Counted from the first letter of the stretch, positions 11,727 to 22,400 are shown. The stretch is DNA of 64,000 nt from Anticarsia gemmatalis (GCF_050436995.1 NC_134747.1:8873501-8937500), one strand, 5' to 3'. A program made the numbers and translations. Notes: generated by a model from the letters alone, not told the origin.

Positions 11727-12837
11727 ATGCCATCAAAAACATTCTGTAAAAACCTCAAGTCTCGCCGTAAAAAGTTGTGAGATCTATATAATACCAAGTC
11801 GATTAATCATTTTAGTCTCTAACTTAAAGGACCTTCTGTCTTAAGTTATTACGTATGTTATTATCATGCCAATTAAAAAAAAATACCTTTAAAACAAATA
11901 GACCGACCTGGCCATCGCATGATTTTATTATTAGTATGTATCACACTACACAGCACGACAAGAAGTTAATGCTCCTGAAATGTTAATAATGGCGAATTAA
12001 TTTTTCTTGCGATGACCAAGTCGATCTATTTGTTTTAAAGGTATTTTTTTTAAATTGGCATGATAATAACATACGTAATAACTTAAGACAGAAGGTCCTT
12101 TAAGTTAGAGACTAAAATGATTAATCGACTTGGCCATCGCATGATTTGTATGTATTACACTACACAGCACGACGAGAAGTTAAATGCTCCCGAAATTTTA
12201 ATGGCGAATTTGTGTTTTCATGCGATGACCAAGTCGATCTATTTGTTTTAAACGTAAAATATTTTTAATACTGGCGTGATAATAACATATGTTATAACTT
12301 AAGACAGCAGGTCCTTTAAGTAGAGACGAAATAGATTAATCGACTTGGTATTATATAGATCTCACCACTTTTTACGCCAGAAAGACTGAGCTGCGAGACT
12401 TGAGGTTTTTACAGAATGTTTTTGGTGGCATCTCACTTCTTTTTGTAGAACGAACATAAGTCCAATTTGTATGGAAATACGTTTTTTCTTATAATTCAAC
12501 ATATTTTCCTATGGGAATGTCGTTTAGTTTCATGGGCTAAACACCCTTAGCCACCCTATATCCCGTCCCGTTATGCCTCATATAGTAGGTACCTATCTAC
12601 ACCTATTATTTATTATTTTCTACAGTAATAATGATTCATTAACTGCAAATGTAACTTTGTATAATCTTATACATTTATAAGAGATTTAGTTAGAAGTTAT
12701 TGTTGCAGTTAGTGTATTTAAAAAACTAAACCGAAAATAGAATCGAATTTTTAATCTCGAGTAAATATTTCAAGCCAGACTCGACAATAGATACTCAATC
12801 TTTTTTAAATTAATCAAACTTGTTTTTAAATTAATAA

Positions 12838-13253
12838 ATTTATCTTTAAATATATAAAACTCAAAGGTGTTTGACTGACCTAGATTTTAGACCGATCGGG
12901 CTGAGACTTTGCATGCAAAGAGCTACAATGACGTTAGTATCCCCTAAGAAAGGATTTTAATAGATTTCATCCCTCAAGGGATAAAATAGGGAATGAAAAT
13001 TTGTATAGAACTTTGTAAATTTTGAACCGATTGGACTGAGTCTCGCATGCATAAAGCTACTATGACGTAGGTGTCCGCAAAGAAAGGATTTTAACAAATT
13101 TCACCTTTAAGGGGATAAAATAGGTGTGAAAGTTGTAGAAATCTTTTAGGATTTTCGACTGATTGAACTGAAATTAATCTAGATCCCCACATAGGATACT
13201 TTTAACTACGGCAAAACCTTTTGACTCCGACAAAGTCGCGGGTGGAATATAGT
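12838..13253 (+). mobile_element. Helitron-like fragment nested in copy A
   Basis: Contains a degenerate tandem unit of about 130 bp seen twice (about 12890-13015 and 13021-13140), each with a 'gatcgggctgag / gattggactgag' phrase, 'gcatgca(t/a)a', an 'agctac-atgacgt' phrase and 'aagaaaggatttt'. It ends in a GTCGCGGG phrase followed by a degenerate AGTA. The end resembles the GCGGG-CTAG 3' ends of the other Helitron-like elements here, though the CTAG itself is lost. Boundaries are approximate. Confidence 0.5.
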
Positions 13254-13811
13254 AATATACTTATTATTAGTGTTCTTTCTTTCATCGTGGTATTTTCGAC
13301 CAATTTGGTATATTTATTTTTTAGATTTTGGTACTTAAAGAGATGTCCAATCATGTGATTTTCGTAATCTTTACATAATACATACAAGGGACACGAGAAG
13401 GGTCTGTTCAACCCAGGCAACTGAACAACCTTTCTCTAGGAACATAAGTCCAATTTGTATGGAAACACGTTTTTTTCCATAATTCAACATCTTTTCCTAT
13501 GAATGTTGTTCAGTTTCATGGGCTAAACACCCTTAAGTTATGCCTCATATAGTAGGTACCCATCTAGACCTATTATTATTATTATTTTCTATTACTACAG
13601 TGATAATGATTTACAAACTGCAAATGTAACCTTGTAATCCTATACATTTATATCGGATTACAAAGTTATTTATGCAGTTAATGTATTTAGAAAACTGGAC
13701 CGAAAATAGAAAATATTTGAATTTTCCCATGATTAAGACACTAAACCCTATTTGTATTCTAAATTTGAAGCTTCTATGTCTGCTAGAAGTACCTTATACT
13801 TTTGATGATCG

Positions 13812-13851
13812 GTGAGTCAGTGAGTCAGTGAGTCAGTGAATCAGTGAGTGA
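13812..13851 (+). repeat. GTGAGTCA minisatellite in copy A
   Basis: About five tandem 8-bp units, three of them perfect GTGAGTCA followed by a GTGAATCA unit and a diverged one. Copies B and C hold a shorter version at the same internal position, so the array belongs to the element and has changed in length. Confidence 0.85.
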
Positions 13852-14423
13852 CAAAATTCAGAAACTTTAACAAGTTGTTATTCTTAAACTACTGGTTCAA
13901 ATTGACTGAAATTTTAAATATACCGTGTTTATACAATGACTGATTAGTTGCTGCAAATTCAGGCTTCTTGTTTTATCCACAACGAAATTATAGGGGTGTC
14001 AAAAATAGCCCGAATTGCTTCGAGAAAAGGATGGTACGGCCGTGCCGCTTTTTTTTGCTCGACTTGCGGGGGCACTTCCGTGCCCCCAGATTTAAAAGAT
14101 TAGGCGGCGTGTTTAGAGTGCTTAATAAAGGTTGATGAAGGCGCGGAGGCAACGGGATCTGTGGAGGGTGAGGTAAAGATAGAGAACGCGGTCTGCTCTC
14201 GTACTGATAAGGCTATTAAAAGTTACGCTCACAGACCAACGTCTGGATTAACCAGATACGACCTACCGATACTACAGAAAACCTTTTAGAGAAAAACAAA
14301 CCAACTCTAAACGAGGAGATAGCAATAACAGAAGCCAGTCTTAAAACGTTAACCGTCACGATAATGTTGCTACGAAAGCACAAGAAGTAATCGCCGCTAT
14401 ATTACCTACTTGTTTGGTTAATG

Positions 14424-14533
14424 CCCGGTATCTGAGTACATTCAGCGGTAGTTTATCTATTCAATCGTTTTTTACATGAGTTTAAACGCTATTGAATAGA
14501 TAAACTACCGCTAAATGTTCCTCAGAAACCGGG
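14424..14533. mobile_element. Small palindromic MITE
   Basis: A 110-bp near-perfect inverted repeat. CCCGGTATCTGAG at the left matches, with a few changes, the reverse complement of the right end, and the inner AGCGGTAGTTTATCTATTCA recurs exactly inverted. The loop is about 20 bases. Flanking TTA-type bases suggest a TTA or TTAA target, but the duplication is not clear. It has no coding capacity. It is a foldback or MITE-type non-autonomous DNA element. Confidence 0.72.
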
Positions 14534-15862
14534 AGTAAGATAATCGCTTGCATTGATTTAGTCGTTATTAGATCAAAATATCTAGGTAGTTCAGTAGCTT
14601 GTGAACAAAATCGAAGAAAATCTCCCTGTTATAACGTATTAGTGAAGTAAGTTTATGAGATATGATTATACATAAAATTTTTAGTAATGTTGTTTTTGGT
14701 TCTATAACAAGTTTAAAAAAGAAGTTAAATGTAATGTTTTAACTTGTTTTGTTGTAAAGCTTCATTTACATGGGCGGTACGGGATCTAGATTCCCGAGAA
14801 TAAACTGGAACTCTTTTATGAATAACCAAAGAAAAACTGAAAACATAGGATAGAACATGATATTTTTTACAACAGGTGATCTCGGTTGTGGGTAATATTT
14901 GTAATAAATAAGAAGGAAATAGAAAAATAAGTATGCCTACTTATTGAAAAGTTGCTTCTGAACAATCGTTATTCCTAGCGTGAAAGTCACACGGAGGAAA
15001 CGATTTTATTGCATGTAATATAATAAAACGAGATGTGTGGACTATAACAAAAGACACGTGCGAGGGAATTTTGTTCAAAGCAATTATTGTGAATAGTGCT
15101 CACTTCAGCGGCGGTAGAAATTCGCGTATAAATCGCGTCACAGACCACAAACAAAAACGTGCATGTGGACCGGCGCCCATTATTCTCGACTGCATAATCG
15201 CTTCGTCCGACGCCCGCATCGCTTCCCTTGCTATTTTATTTCCTCCCGGCATAGTTGTGTTTCGACTAGGCGGAGCTTTTTCAGCGTAGCTTCAGCAGGG
15301 AAATTAAACCATGTTTAATTCTGTTTAAGGTCTGGTTCCGGTTAGTAGATACAGGGAGCCGATGCGACCGGCGACAGACCAAAGCCACCACGCTACAATT
15401 CTGGCACAATGTGTGTCCGTTTTAATAGGATTAAACTCATTGTTACATACGAGCTGAAAGGACCATGAGCCAAATGAAATTGTTTCTAACGAAACCGAAG
15501 AGAATATTGTGAATGTCGTTTTTCGATTGGGGTAACGAAGGCTCGTTACTTTAAATACCAAACAATATAATCAAATAATTTTGCACAATATTACAATCCT
15601 CTAACTAGAAACTACGTGAAATCATAGTGCACTGATTATTATTGGCATTAAATAAGAAAACTCAGTGTTTTAGAACGCTCGGAGCGGTTCTTTACAAACC
15701 CTGCGTGCCGTAGTATCAGAAGATGGCGTGCTATGAATATTATTGAATATTTCTAAAACTATGTCTCATGTCTTGTTTTCTTTTATTAAATTTAAAAAAT
15801 CTCGAGTCTGTGAGCAACTAGACGGACGTGTTTCTTGTTATAATAAAATAAATTAAATCATT
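14534..15862. other. Non-coding stretch
   Basis: No supportable gene. A balanced-composition island at about 15035-15300 carries an 84-codon plus-strand frame, but its translation has no family features and the sequence looks like conserved non-coding DNA. The remainder is AT-rich. Confidence 0.55.
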
Positions 15863-15870
15863 CCGAAATT
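15863..15870 (+). repeat. Possible left target-site duplication of the LINE
   Basis: CCGAAATT, repeated at 20105-20112 just after the 3' end of the LINE. Eight bases could match by chance in a 4-kb separation, so this is tentative. Confidence 0.4.
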
Positions 15871-16104
15871 AAAAACAAGCAACTATAGAACATAACTCTA
15901 AAACAATACGTCATAAAATCAAACAGCATAATTGACAGTGTTAAATCGTTCTATAATATAAATAGTGTGAAGTGCAAGGATCAGTGAGTGTGGGACCTCC
16001 CCGCGTGAGTGCGGCACCCCCGCGGAAACGAGACGGTTGCTATTTTTTAACCCGCTCACTCTCCAATCGCCGACATTGTGCAGTCCACCAACTCAAATAT
16101 AGCC

Positions 16105-16989
16105 ATGAGTTCACATCAATCACCGAATAGCGGAAAATCCATAAGCGAAGGCGGAAGTATCCCTGACCTGAGAACATTTAGTAGTGAAGACTTGCCTAGT
16201 GTTACACTAAGAAAAAGGAAACAACCAGATAGCTGTGACTGCTCCAGTTTAATAGCGAGTTTTCGTTCAGATATGATGTCTTTACTAACTACAATCTCAA
16301 AACAACAACAAGATAATTTTTCGCAATTGCAACGGGATTTACAAGAAATGAAAAACGAACTTAAGATGTCTAAAGAAAAAACAGACCAACTAACGACACA
16401 GCAAAATACTTTAAAACAAGACCTTATGGATTTGAAAACGGTATGTCAAACTAATTCACATAAACTTACGATATTCGAGAAGGAAGTAACGGAGCTAAAA
16501 ACTTTTAGCGGAACGTCCGCTTCTAATCCGCTACCGCTTAGTTACGAAAGCACCATCCTCGAAGTACAAGAACGCTTGCGCCGAGAAAAAAACTTAGTAT
16601 TGGCGGGTATACCGGAAATAAATAATCCGAACAAAACTATAAGATACGAACATGATTTGCAAAAAGTTATGCAATATATACACATTTTTTACCCTGAATG
16701 TCAACAACCAACCAAAATTAAACGGCTGGGCGCATACAACACAAACAAACATCGATCGCTTAAAATATCCTTTGAATCTTCGGACACGGTGAAATATATT
16801 CTACGTAACAAAAACAAAGCGCCAGCTAGCAATATTCGTGTGTACTCGGACCAAACTATTTTACAGCAACAATACATGAAACAACTTCGCGATGAACTGC
16901 ATAATCGACAACATAACGGCGAGCCCGACCTTATAATCAAATATCATGGCGGTACACCTAAAATAATTAAAACTACTTCAAAAAACTAA
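16105..16989 (+). CDS. LINE ORF1 protein (RNA-binding chaperone type)
   Basis: A 294-codon frame from ATG to TAA. The same frame is open upstream to GTG at 16078, but the ATG at 16105 is the first methionine and the most plausible start. The N-terminus is Ser-rich and low-complexity. About residues 50-135 are a heptad-rich coiled coil full of Q, K, E and L (LQRDLQEMKNELKMSK is typical). A region beginning VQERLRREKNLVLAGIPE follows, which resembles the RRM-like core of LINE ORF1 proteins, and then a basic C-terminal part. Such proteins trimerise, bind the element RNA and accompany it to the nucleus. No stop or frameshift is seen, so it looks intact. ORF2 begins within 12 bases after the stop in the same strand. 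Confidence 0.85.
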   Translation: MSSHQSPNSGKSISEGGSIPDLRTFSSEDLPSVTLRKRKQPDSCDCSSLIASFRSDMMSLLTTISKQQQDNFSQLQRDLQEMKNELKMSKEKTDQLTTQQNTLKQDLMDLKTVCQTNSHKLTIFEKEVTELKTFSGTSASNPLPLSYESTILEVQERLRREKNLVLAGIPEINNPNKTIRYEHDLQKVMQYIHIFYPECQQPTKIKRLGAYNTNKHRSLKISFESSDTVKYILRNKNKAPASNIRVYSDQTILQQQYMKQLRDELHNRQHNGEPDLIIKYHGGTPKIIKTTSKN

Positions 16990-17000
16990 ATCAACTGCCT

Positions 17001-19940
17001 GTGAACACCAACATCACAACAGCTGCTACTATAACCAATGACTCGTATGTTACGTACCAGCACACCAACTGCTGCGAAAATATAACAATCTGCGCGAAGA
17101 ATTCGTCTATGAAATTTTTTTATACCAACATCAGAAGCCTAGTCAAAACCAACAAACTGGATGAACTTATATGCATGTTAAAATCTATAAATACAACTAT
17201 ACACGTCGTGTTGATATGTGAAACATGGATTAAGTCCGATACTGAAGCTAAACTGCTGCAAATACCTGACTATAGCCATGTATACTCTTATAGAAAGGGG
17301 CGCATCGGAGGTGGCGTTTCGGCGTTTATTCATAAAAGTATAAGATATGAAATATTGGAATTATCTAGTAAAGGTCACAACGAATACTTATGGGTAAATT
17401 TGGAACAATATGCTTTAGCGGTTGGCTTATTTTACAGACCTCCAAATACAAACATCAATAATTTTCTTGAATTCTTTGCACCAATGTTGGAAAAAAATCA
17501 TAGGGCCTTAGTTTTCGGCGATTTTAACATCAATTTGTTAAGCGAGGATCGAAATACAAATAATTATGTAACATTTGTAAATGAAATGGGATATAGATTT
17601 TTGAACAATTTACACAATGATTACTGCACTCGAGAATAAATAAATACAAAAACAATAATAGATCATTTGCTTTCTAATACACAGAACGAAAACTTTAATA
17701 TGGCCTTAATTGATACCCCGCTTTCGGACCACAAGCAAATATACCTAGAGATATGCAAACCGGCCTTAGCTAAGATACAAAAACAGAAATATGAAGTGAC
17801 AGACTACGATTTACTGTATAAACTAACCAAGAACTCTGAACTTTGTACAGAAATAAACAACTATGAACAGTTAGAAAATATCATAAAAAACAACATAAAA
17901 CTGAGTAAAAAAACAAAATACAAAATACAAAATAAACCGAGAAATGACTGGATAAACAAGGAAGTACTCAAAACATTACGCATTCGAAATGCTTCGTGGA
18001 AGAAATATCGAAAGGACCCTAATAACATTACCAAGGAATCGGATTTTAAAACAAAAAGGAGCATAGCTGCTAAAATTATTAGGACTGCAAAAAATAATTA
18101 CTTCCATGAAAGTTTCAAGAAATGTCAGAAAGAACCAAAAAAGATGTGGGAACTTATTAACACGCTAGCAAATAATAAAAATAAAGTCACAACTATACCC
18201 TCTAAACTAAATACAGAAAAAGGACTAATTACAGGCGGGCAGGAAATTGTACAATATCTCAACGACTTCTTCTCAACCGTAGGTACAGTTTTAGCTAGTA
18301 AAATAGAAACACAGGACACAATTAATAGCACACACAATATTACAACCATTCATACACATAACACAGCCAGCCATACACAAAATACAACAACAACCACATC
18401 AGTATTACATACATTACAACCAACCACAAATAAAGAAATAAATGATATTATAGATAATTTAAACAATAACACAAGCAACGGAATAGACGGAATTAGCGTA
18501 AAAGATGTAAAGTGCATGAAGCCTCTTATACTAAATAATCTTACTAACTGTATTAACGAATGTTTAAAGCAAGGAATATTCCCTTCCAGTTTAAAAATAG
18601 CAAAAGTATCACCGATACATAAATCAGGTCCTAAAGATGATCCTAACAACCATCGTCCTATATCTGTTCTGCCGGTTTTTTCAAAAATATATGAAAAAGT
18701 AATCTATACTAGACTCAATTCCTACCTCACAGACAATAACTTTTTTATTAAGCAACAGTATGGATTTCGACCAAGATCAAACACTGTATCAGCTGCAATC
18801 GATCTCACAACCAAAATTCAAACAGCCCTAGATAAAAAACAACTTGCCTTGGGTATTTTTATCGATTTAAAAAAGGCATTTGATACTATTTCGCACAAAT
18901 TACTCTTAACACAACTTAGAGATATAGGAGTCTCAGGCGATGCATACAATATAATAAAATCATACATGAATAATAGATCACAAATAGTTAAAGTTGGCAG
19001 TATCCAAAGTTCACCTGCCTCACTGTCGTACGGCATACCTCAAGGGTCAATTCTAGGACCATTGTTGTTCCTCATTTATATAAATAGCATTAGCACTATC
19101 AATCTTACTGCTGAAATTTCCCTTTTCGCTGACGACACATGTCTTTTTTATTTTGGTAGCAACCTCAATGAACTTGTCACCGAAGCTCAAAGTGACCTAA
19201 ACAAGGTGAGTGAATGGTTCACATCGAAATTACTCACCATCAATACTGCTAAAACAGCCTATATGATATTCGCGGCTAAAAATAAAAAAGTCCCGCAACA
19301 AGTTAATTTAACCATTAAAAATGATATAATAAACAAATCCAATGAAGAAAAATATCTAGGTCTAGTTATGGACCCTATTCTAACATGGCGTAATCACATT
19401 AACAAAGTTAAAAGTAAACTTTCCCCCCTTATTGGAGCCTTGCGCCGTATTATTCCTTGTATTCCGTGGACGATACGGCCTGTCATTTACAATAGTCTCG
19501 TCAAACCACATATTGAATACATGATTGAAGTATGGGGAACCGCGGCCAAATCTAATATCCAGGAAATACAAATCTTGCAAAATAAAATTATAAAAACACT
19601 ATACAATTTTGATTACCTTGCACCCACCACAAAAATATACAAAGACACACACATACTCAACATAAATCAAATATACGTTTATAAAACATGCATGTTAGTA
19701 AGGAAAATAATAACACAAAATACACATACACAAACACACTTTGTCGAAAAAGTCCAAACATACAACAGTAGAAGACACAACAAGTTAGAACTAATCCACC
19801 CTAGAACAAACTATGGCAAGAATAGCATTTTATATGCAGGAGCCAAACTGTACAATAGCCTACCGGAAGAAGTATTGAGTAGTAAAAACCTAAATATTTT
19901 TCGAACCCAACTAAAACTGTTCGTACAACAAAATTGTTAA
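17001..19940 (+). pseudogene. LINE ORF2 endonuclease-reverse transcriptase, one in-frame stop
   Basis: One continuous reading frame of 980 codons including the stop codons, broken only by TAA at 17637-17639 (codon 213). The N-terminal endonuclease has NIRSL, ETW (74-76), a GGGVSAFI segment, GDFNIN (173-178) and SDH (242-244), so its catalytic motifs lie on both sides of the stop. The reverse transcriptase follows with an RPISVLP segment, FIDLKKAFD (motif A), YGIPQGSILGP and FADD at 19125-19136. The C-terminus has a PRTNYG segment and an LPEEV tail and no RNase H. The protein nicks the target and copies RNA at the nick. The frame is open from GTG at 17001; the first ATG is at 17110, so the true start is unclear. 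One mutation separates this copy from an open frame, which implies a fairly recent insertion. Confidence 0.88.
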
Positions 19941-20088
19941 CAAAAAAATGTTTTATTAGGATGAAATTGTATATTCTTTTCTTTGTGTTACTCTATATAG
20001 AAAATTTATTTGCTCACAGATTGTTAATGCATGCTTATTTAATTATGTACAGTTCTCAATGTAAGCGAACTACTTGTTCTTTTTGAGA

Positions 20089-20094
20089 AATAAA
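20089..20094 (+). terminator. LINE polyadenylation signal
   Basis: AATAAA about 15 bases before the inferred 3' end, following about 150 bases of 3' untranslated sequence after the ORF2 stop. It is placed where a LINE transcript would end. Confidence 0.6.
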
Positions 20095-20112
20095 TGTCTT
20101 TAAACCGAAATT

Positions 20113-20489
20113 TGCTATCGATTACAAAAAACTCGAATATATTTTTATTTAAATGTGTGTTACTTTTGTGAGGGTTGCGTGGGATCAAACTGAGGTGCTT
20201 CAAGTGTGGTCCGATTTAAATACTATCCAGATTTGACAAGTTAATTTTTAGACATATTAAATTATGCGTACTTAATTACAATAGACGTCATTGATGATTT
20301 TCTAAATTTGACTTGTGTTGCTAATAATGTAACAATTAGATAATTTTAAAAGTGCATTTTCCTGAAGATTTCACCTTTTTAATAACTTAGTTTTGTTTTG
20401 AGATCAAAACACATGAAAATGGACAGGAAGCGTTTAAAAATCGTTAATTTTTTTTTGTAAAGACTGCCTAACTCCCCTGTTCTATTAAC
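20113..20489. other. Short non-coding spacer
   Basis: AT-rich DNA between the LINE and the next MITE, with no recognisable feature. Confidence 0.6.
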
Positions 20490-20491
20490 TA

Positions 20492-21093
20492 CCGTAAAAC
20501 GGGGTGAATAGAAACGATTTTCAACTTTGTCCTAAAAATTTGTTGCGAATAACTTGTTATTTTTATTGTCGGGTTATTTTATATCATGTCCGGCGCCATG
20601 AAGAAAGAGTTAAAAACATATTTGTCCAAAAATATGCATCATTTTACGATATTTCATTAAAAAAGTGGTCAATTTCTATTCACCCAGCGATAGGGGTGAA
20701 TCGAAACGACCAAAGGGGTGAATGGAAAAACTGTGTTTAAAAACGTTTTTTCAATTAACAATATTGTATCTTTATAGATTAATATACACCTAAAGAGATA
20801 AAAACTTCAAACAACTCATTAGAAAAGAAATCCCACTTTAAATCCAAAGTTTTGAAAAAATTTTATGGACCATTAAGGCATTCGAGGACGGTTGACATTA
20901 AGCAATTTTTTTGGGTATAAATATCAATTTAAACATTTAAACAATTATGACACCGCAGAGAAGTAATATCGACGTGTAATCATTTCAAATTTGAACAAAA
21001 TTCATCAACTAGGAGTACTCAAATATTGGCCTTGAAAACTTTCCTGATTTTTTTTCTATTCAACCCGCGAATTCTATTCACCCCGTTTTACGG
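20492..21093. mobile_element. TA-flanked MITE with CCGTAAAACGGGG termini
   Basis: A 602-bp element whose ends CCGTAAAACGGGGTGAATAG and its reverse complement form the terminal inverted repeats, flanked on both sides by TA (20490-20491 and 21094-21095). Inside are several further copies of a GGGGTGAAT-GAAA motif in both orientations (about 20680-20725 and near 21060), which look like subterminal binding sites for a transposase. The 78-codon plus-strand frame that crosses its left end has no family features. A TA duplication is compatible with a Tc1/mariner-type source, but the superfamily is not proven. Confidence 0.78.
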
Positions 21094-21095
21094 TA

Positions 21096-21339
21096 CTAGC
21101 TGACCCGCGCAACTTCGCTTGCGTCACATAAGAGAATCATAATTTTCCCCGTTTTTGTAACATTTTTCACTGGTACTCTGCTCCTATTGGTCGTAGCGTG
21201 ATGATATATAGCCTATAGCCTTCCTCGATAAATAGGCTATCTAACACTGAAAGAATTTTTCAAATCGAACCAGTAGTTCTCGAGATTAGCGCGTTCAAAC
21301 AAACAAACAAACTCTTCAGCTTTATTATATTAGTATAGA
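21096..21339 (-). mobile_element. Helitron-like non-autonomous element
   Basis: On the minus strand it starts TCTATACTAATATAATAAAG after an A and ends GCGCGGGTCAGCTAG before a T. This is the 5'-TC to CTRR-3' pattern with insertion between A and T, typical of Helitrons. It is 244 bp and has no coding. Its 3' end touches the TA duplication of the neighbouring MITE. Confidence 0.65.
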
Positions 21340-21666
21340 TAGATAATATAAAAAAAAACATGATTTAATACCTATGTATTAAGTCAATCTCTCTTGTCAA
21401 TTTCTCTGCAGAAATGAGAATATTTTACGTTTACACTCACAGATTTACTAAACAAACAACTGGCTTCAGACTATGTGATTTATCTGATGCAATCAATGAA
21501 TACCGCTTTCGTTAACTATGCTAATTCGCAAATTTGAATAGGTATTATTGGAAGTTAGCCGCAACCGGAATGCTTACGTTTCTAGTTCCATCCATTTCGG
21601 ATTTAGATTAATTGCTCACTTAATGCGACTCGTAATAAACTAAATCCGGTGCCGTGACCCATCTAC
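21340..21666. other. Non-coding spacer
   Basis: About 330 bases between a Helitron-like element and a Harbinger remnant; nothing supportable seen. Confidence 0.55.
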
Positions 21667-21668
21667 TA

Positions 21669-22398
21669 AAGCTCCGTACTCACACAGGGTTTTACTCTAT
21701 CGAGCTAAACTGTCGAGTAAAACCCATGGCATGGGCTTTCGTCCACACATTCAGCATTTATCTATCGAGTGAGGCGCACCGTTCAGTATTCACCGGTCCG
21801 TTCGAGCCAAAGGATGTCTGTGCTACAAAGGAAACGGTGGCTGTATTTAGCAAGTCTCGCAGTTCTTAATTATAAAAGAATTAAAGAAAATGAAAGGAAG
21901 AAGAAAAAACACATAAGGAGGTACTGGGTTAAGGATTGGTTAGATCGCCGCTCTGATTACAGCCACGTGAACTTGCTAAAAGAGCTGTGTCCCGAAGATT
22001 ATAACAATTATTTAAGGATGCCTGAGGTGCTATATGAAGAATTACTTTCTATGATTACCCCATTCATAAAAAAAAGACACTCATATGAGACAATCTATTT
22101 CTCCTCACGAAAGATTGACTGTAACATTACGATATTTAGCGACTGGAAGAAGTTACACTGATCTACAATATTATATATCGGACTGACGCTCGAATCGCGC
22201 CACTCGCGGTTACGTACACACGCTTGAGTCAAGCTCGACGGCTCGCTTCGAGTAAGTGCGAAGGAAATTAGTTTTATTTAATTCCATCGAGCCGGCTCGA
22301 TGCGAGCCTTCGAGCTGTGAGTTTTGCGGTCCACACATTGATTTTTACTTGAATTCGAGTAATACTATCGAGTAATACCGTGTGTGAGTACCCAGCTT
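21669..22398 (+). mobile_element. PIF/Harbinger-type DNA transposon remnant
   Basis: A 730-bp element with terminal inverted repeats. The left end AAGCTCCGTACTCACACAGG matches the reverse complement of the right end (AAGCTGGGTACTCACACACG), and the repeat continues imperfectly for about 36 bases. It is flanked by TA on both sides, compatible with the short TA or TWA duplications of this superfamily. Subterminal CTATCGAGT-type words recur at both ends. It keeps only the first part of a transposase (21769-22186), so it is an internally deleted copy. Confidence 0.75.
21769..22186 (+). pseudogene. Harbinger transposase N-terminal fragment, frameshifted
   Basis: The first frame (21769-22161) encodes RRYWVKDWLDRRSDYSHVNL, then LLKEL, YLRMPEVLYEELLSMI and a lysine-rich piece. 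A second frame from 22100 to TGA at 22184-22186 continues SPHERLTVTLRYLATGRSYT and DLQYYIS. Together these match the N-terminal region of PIF/Harbinger (HARBI1-like) transposases, where a W-V-W-RR phrase and an ERL-TLRYLATG phrase precede the DDE nuclease domain. A frameshift lies just before 22100 and everything after the LATG region, including the catalytic residues, is deleted. The start codon is uncertain; ATG at 21769 or 21814 are both possible. It is not functional. Confidence 0.82.
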
Positions 22399-22400
22399 TA

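Larger units (their letters stand above)
11727..14091 (+). mobile_element. Palindrome-plus-hairpin element, copy A (composite)
   Basis: Begins ATGCCATCAAAAACATTCTG and ends with the hairpin GGGGGCACTTCCGTGCCCCC followed by AGAT, like copies B and C. Its 5' palindromic part (11727-12431) is expanded: the arm core with the 'gacttaagacagaaggtcc'-type sequence appears three times, so one arm and loop unit is duplicated. A first 3' half (12432-about 12745) loses similarity before the hairpin. An unrelated Helitron-like piece follows (about 12838-13253), and a second, complete 3' half starts at 13439. The copy is therefore either two insertions joined or an internally duplicated and interrupted one. 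No transposase or Rep/helicase frame is present. Classification as Helentron/Helitron-like rests on the 3' hairpin and the absence of an obvious target duplication. Confidence 0.7.
15871..20104 (+). mobile_element. CR1-group non-LTR retrotransposon (LINE), nearly complete
   Basis: About 4.2 kb with a GC-richer 5' leader, ORF1 (16105-16989), ORF2 (17001-19940 with one internal stop), a 3' untranslated region and an AATAAA signal at 20089-20094. ORF2 joins an apurinic-type endonuclease to a reverse transcriptase with no RNase H domain, and ORF1 is a coiled-coil plus RNA-binding-type protein; this combination fits the CR1/Jockey superfamily. I place it nearest CR1-group elements by the C-terminal LP-E/F-L tail and the endonuclease pattern. 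An 8-bp CCGAAATT at 15863-15870 recurs at 20105-20112 and may be the target duplication, which sets the ends proposed here. The 5' boundary is the least certain. Confidence 0.85.

Noticed and set aside
13812..13851. Tandem 8-bp array considered as a CRISPR-like or regulatory array
   Set aside because: Units are contiguous with no spacers and are part of a transposon family; this is a minisatellite in a eukaryotic genome.
18125..19036. Minus-strand frames across the LINE ORF2
   Set aside because: Antisense frames over a long AT-rich coding region.
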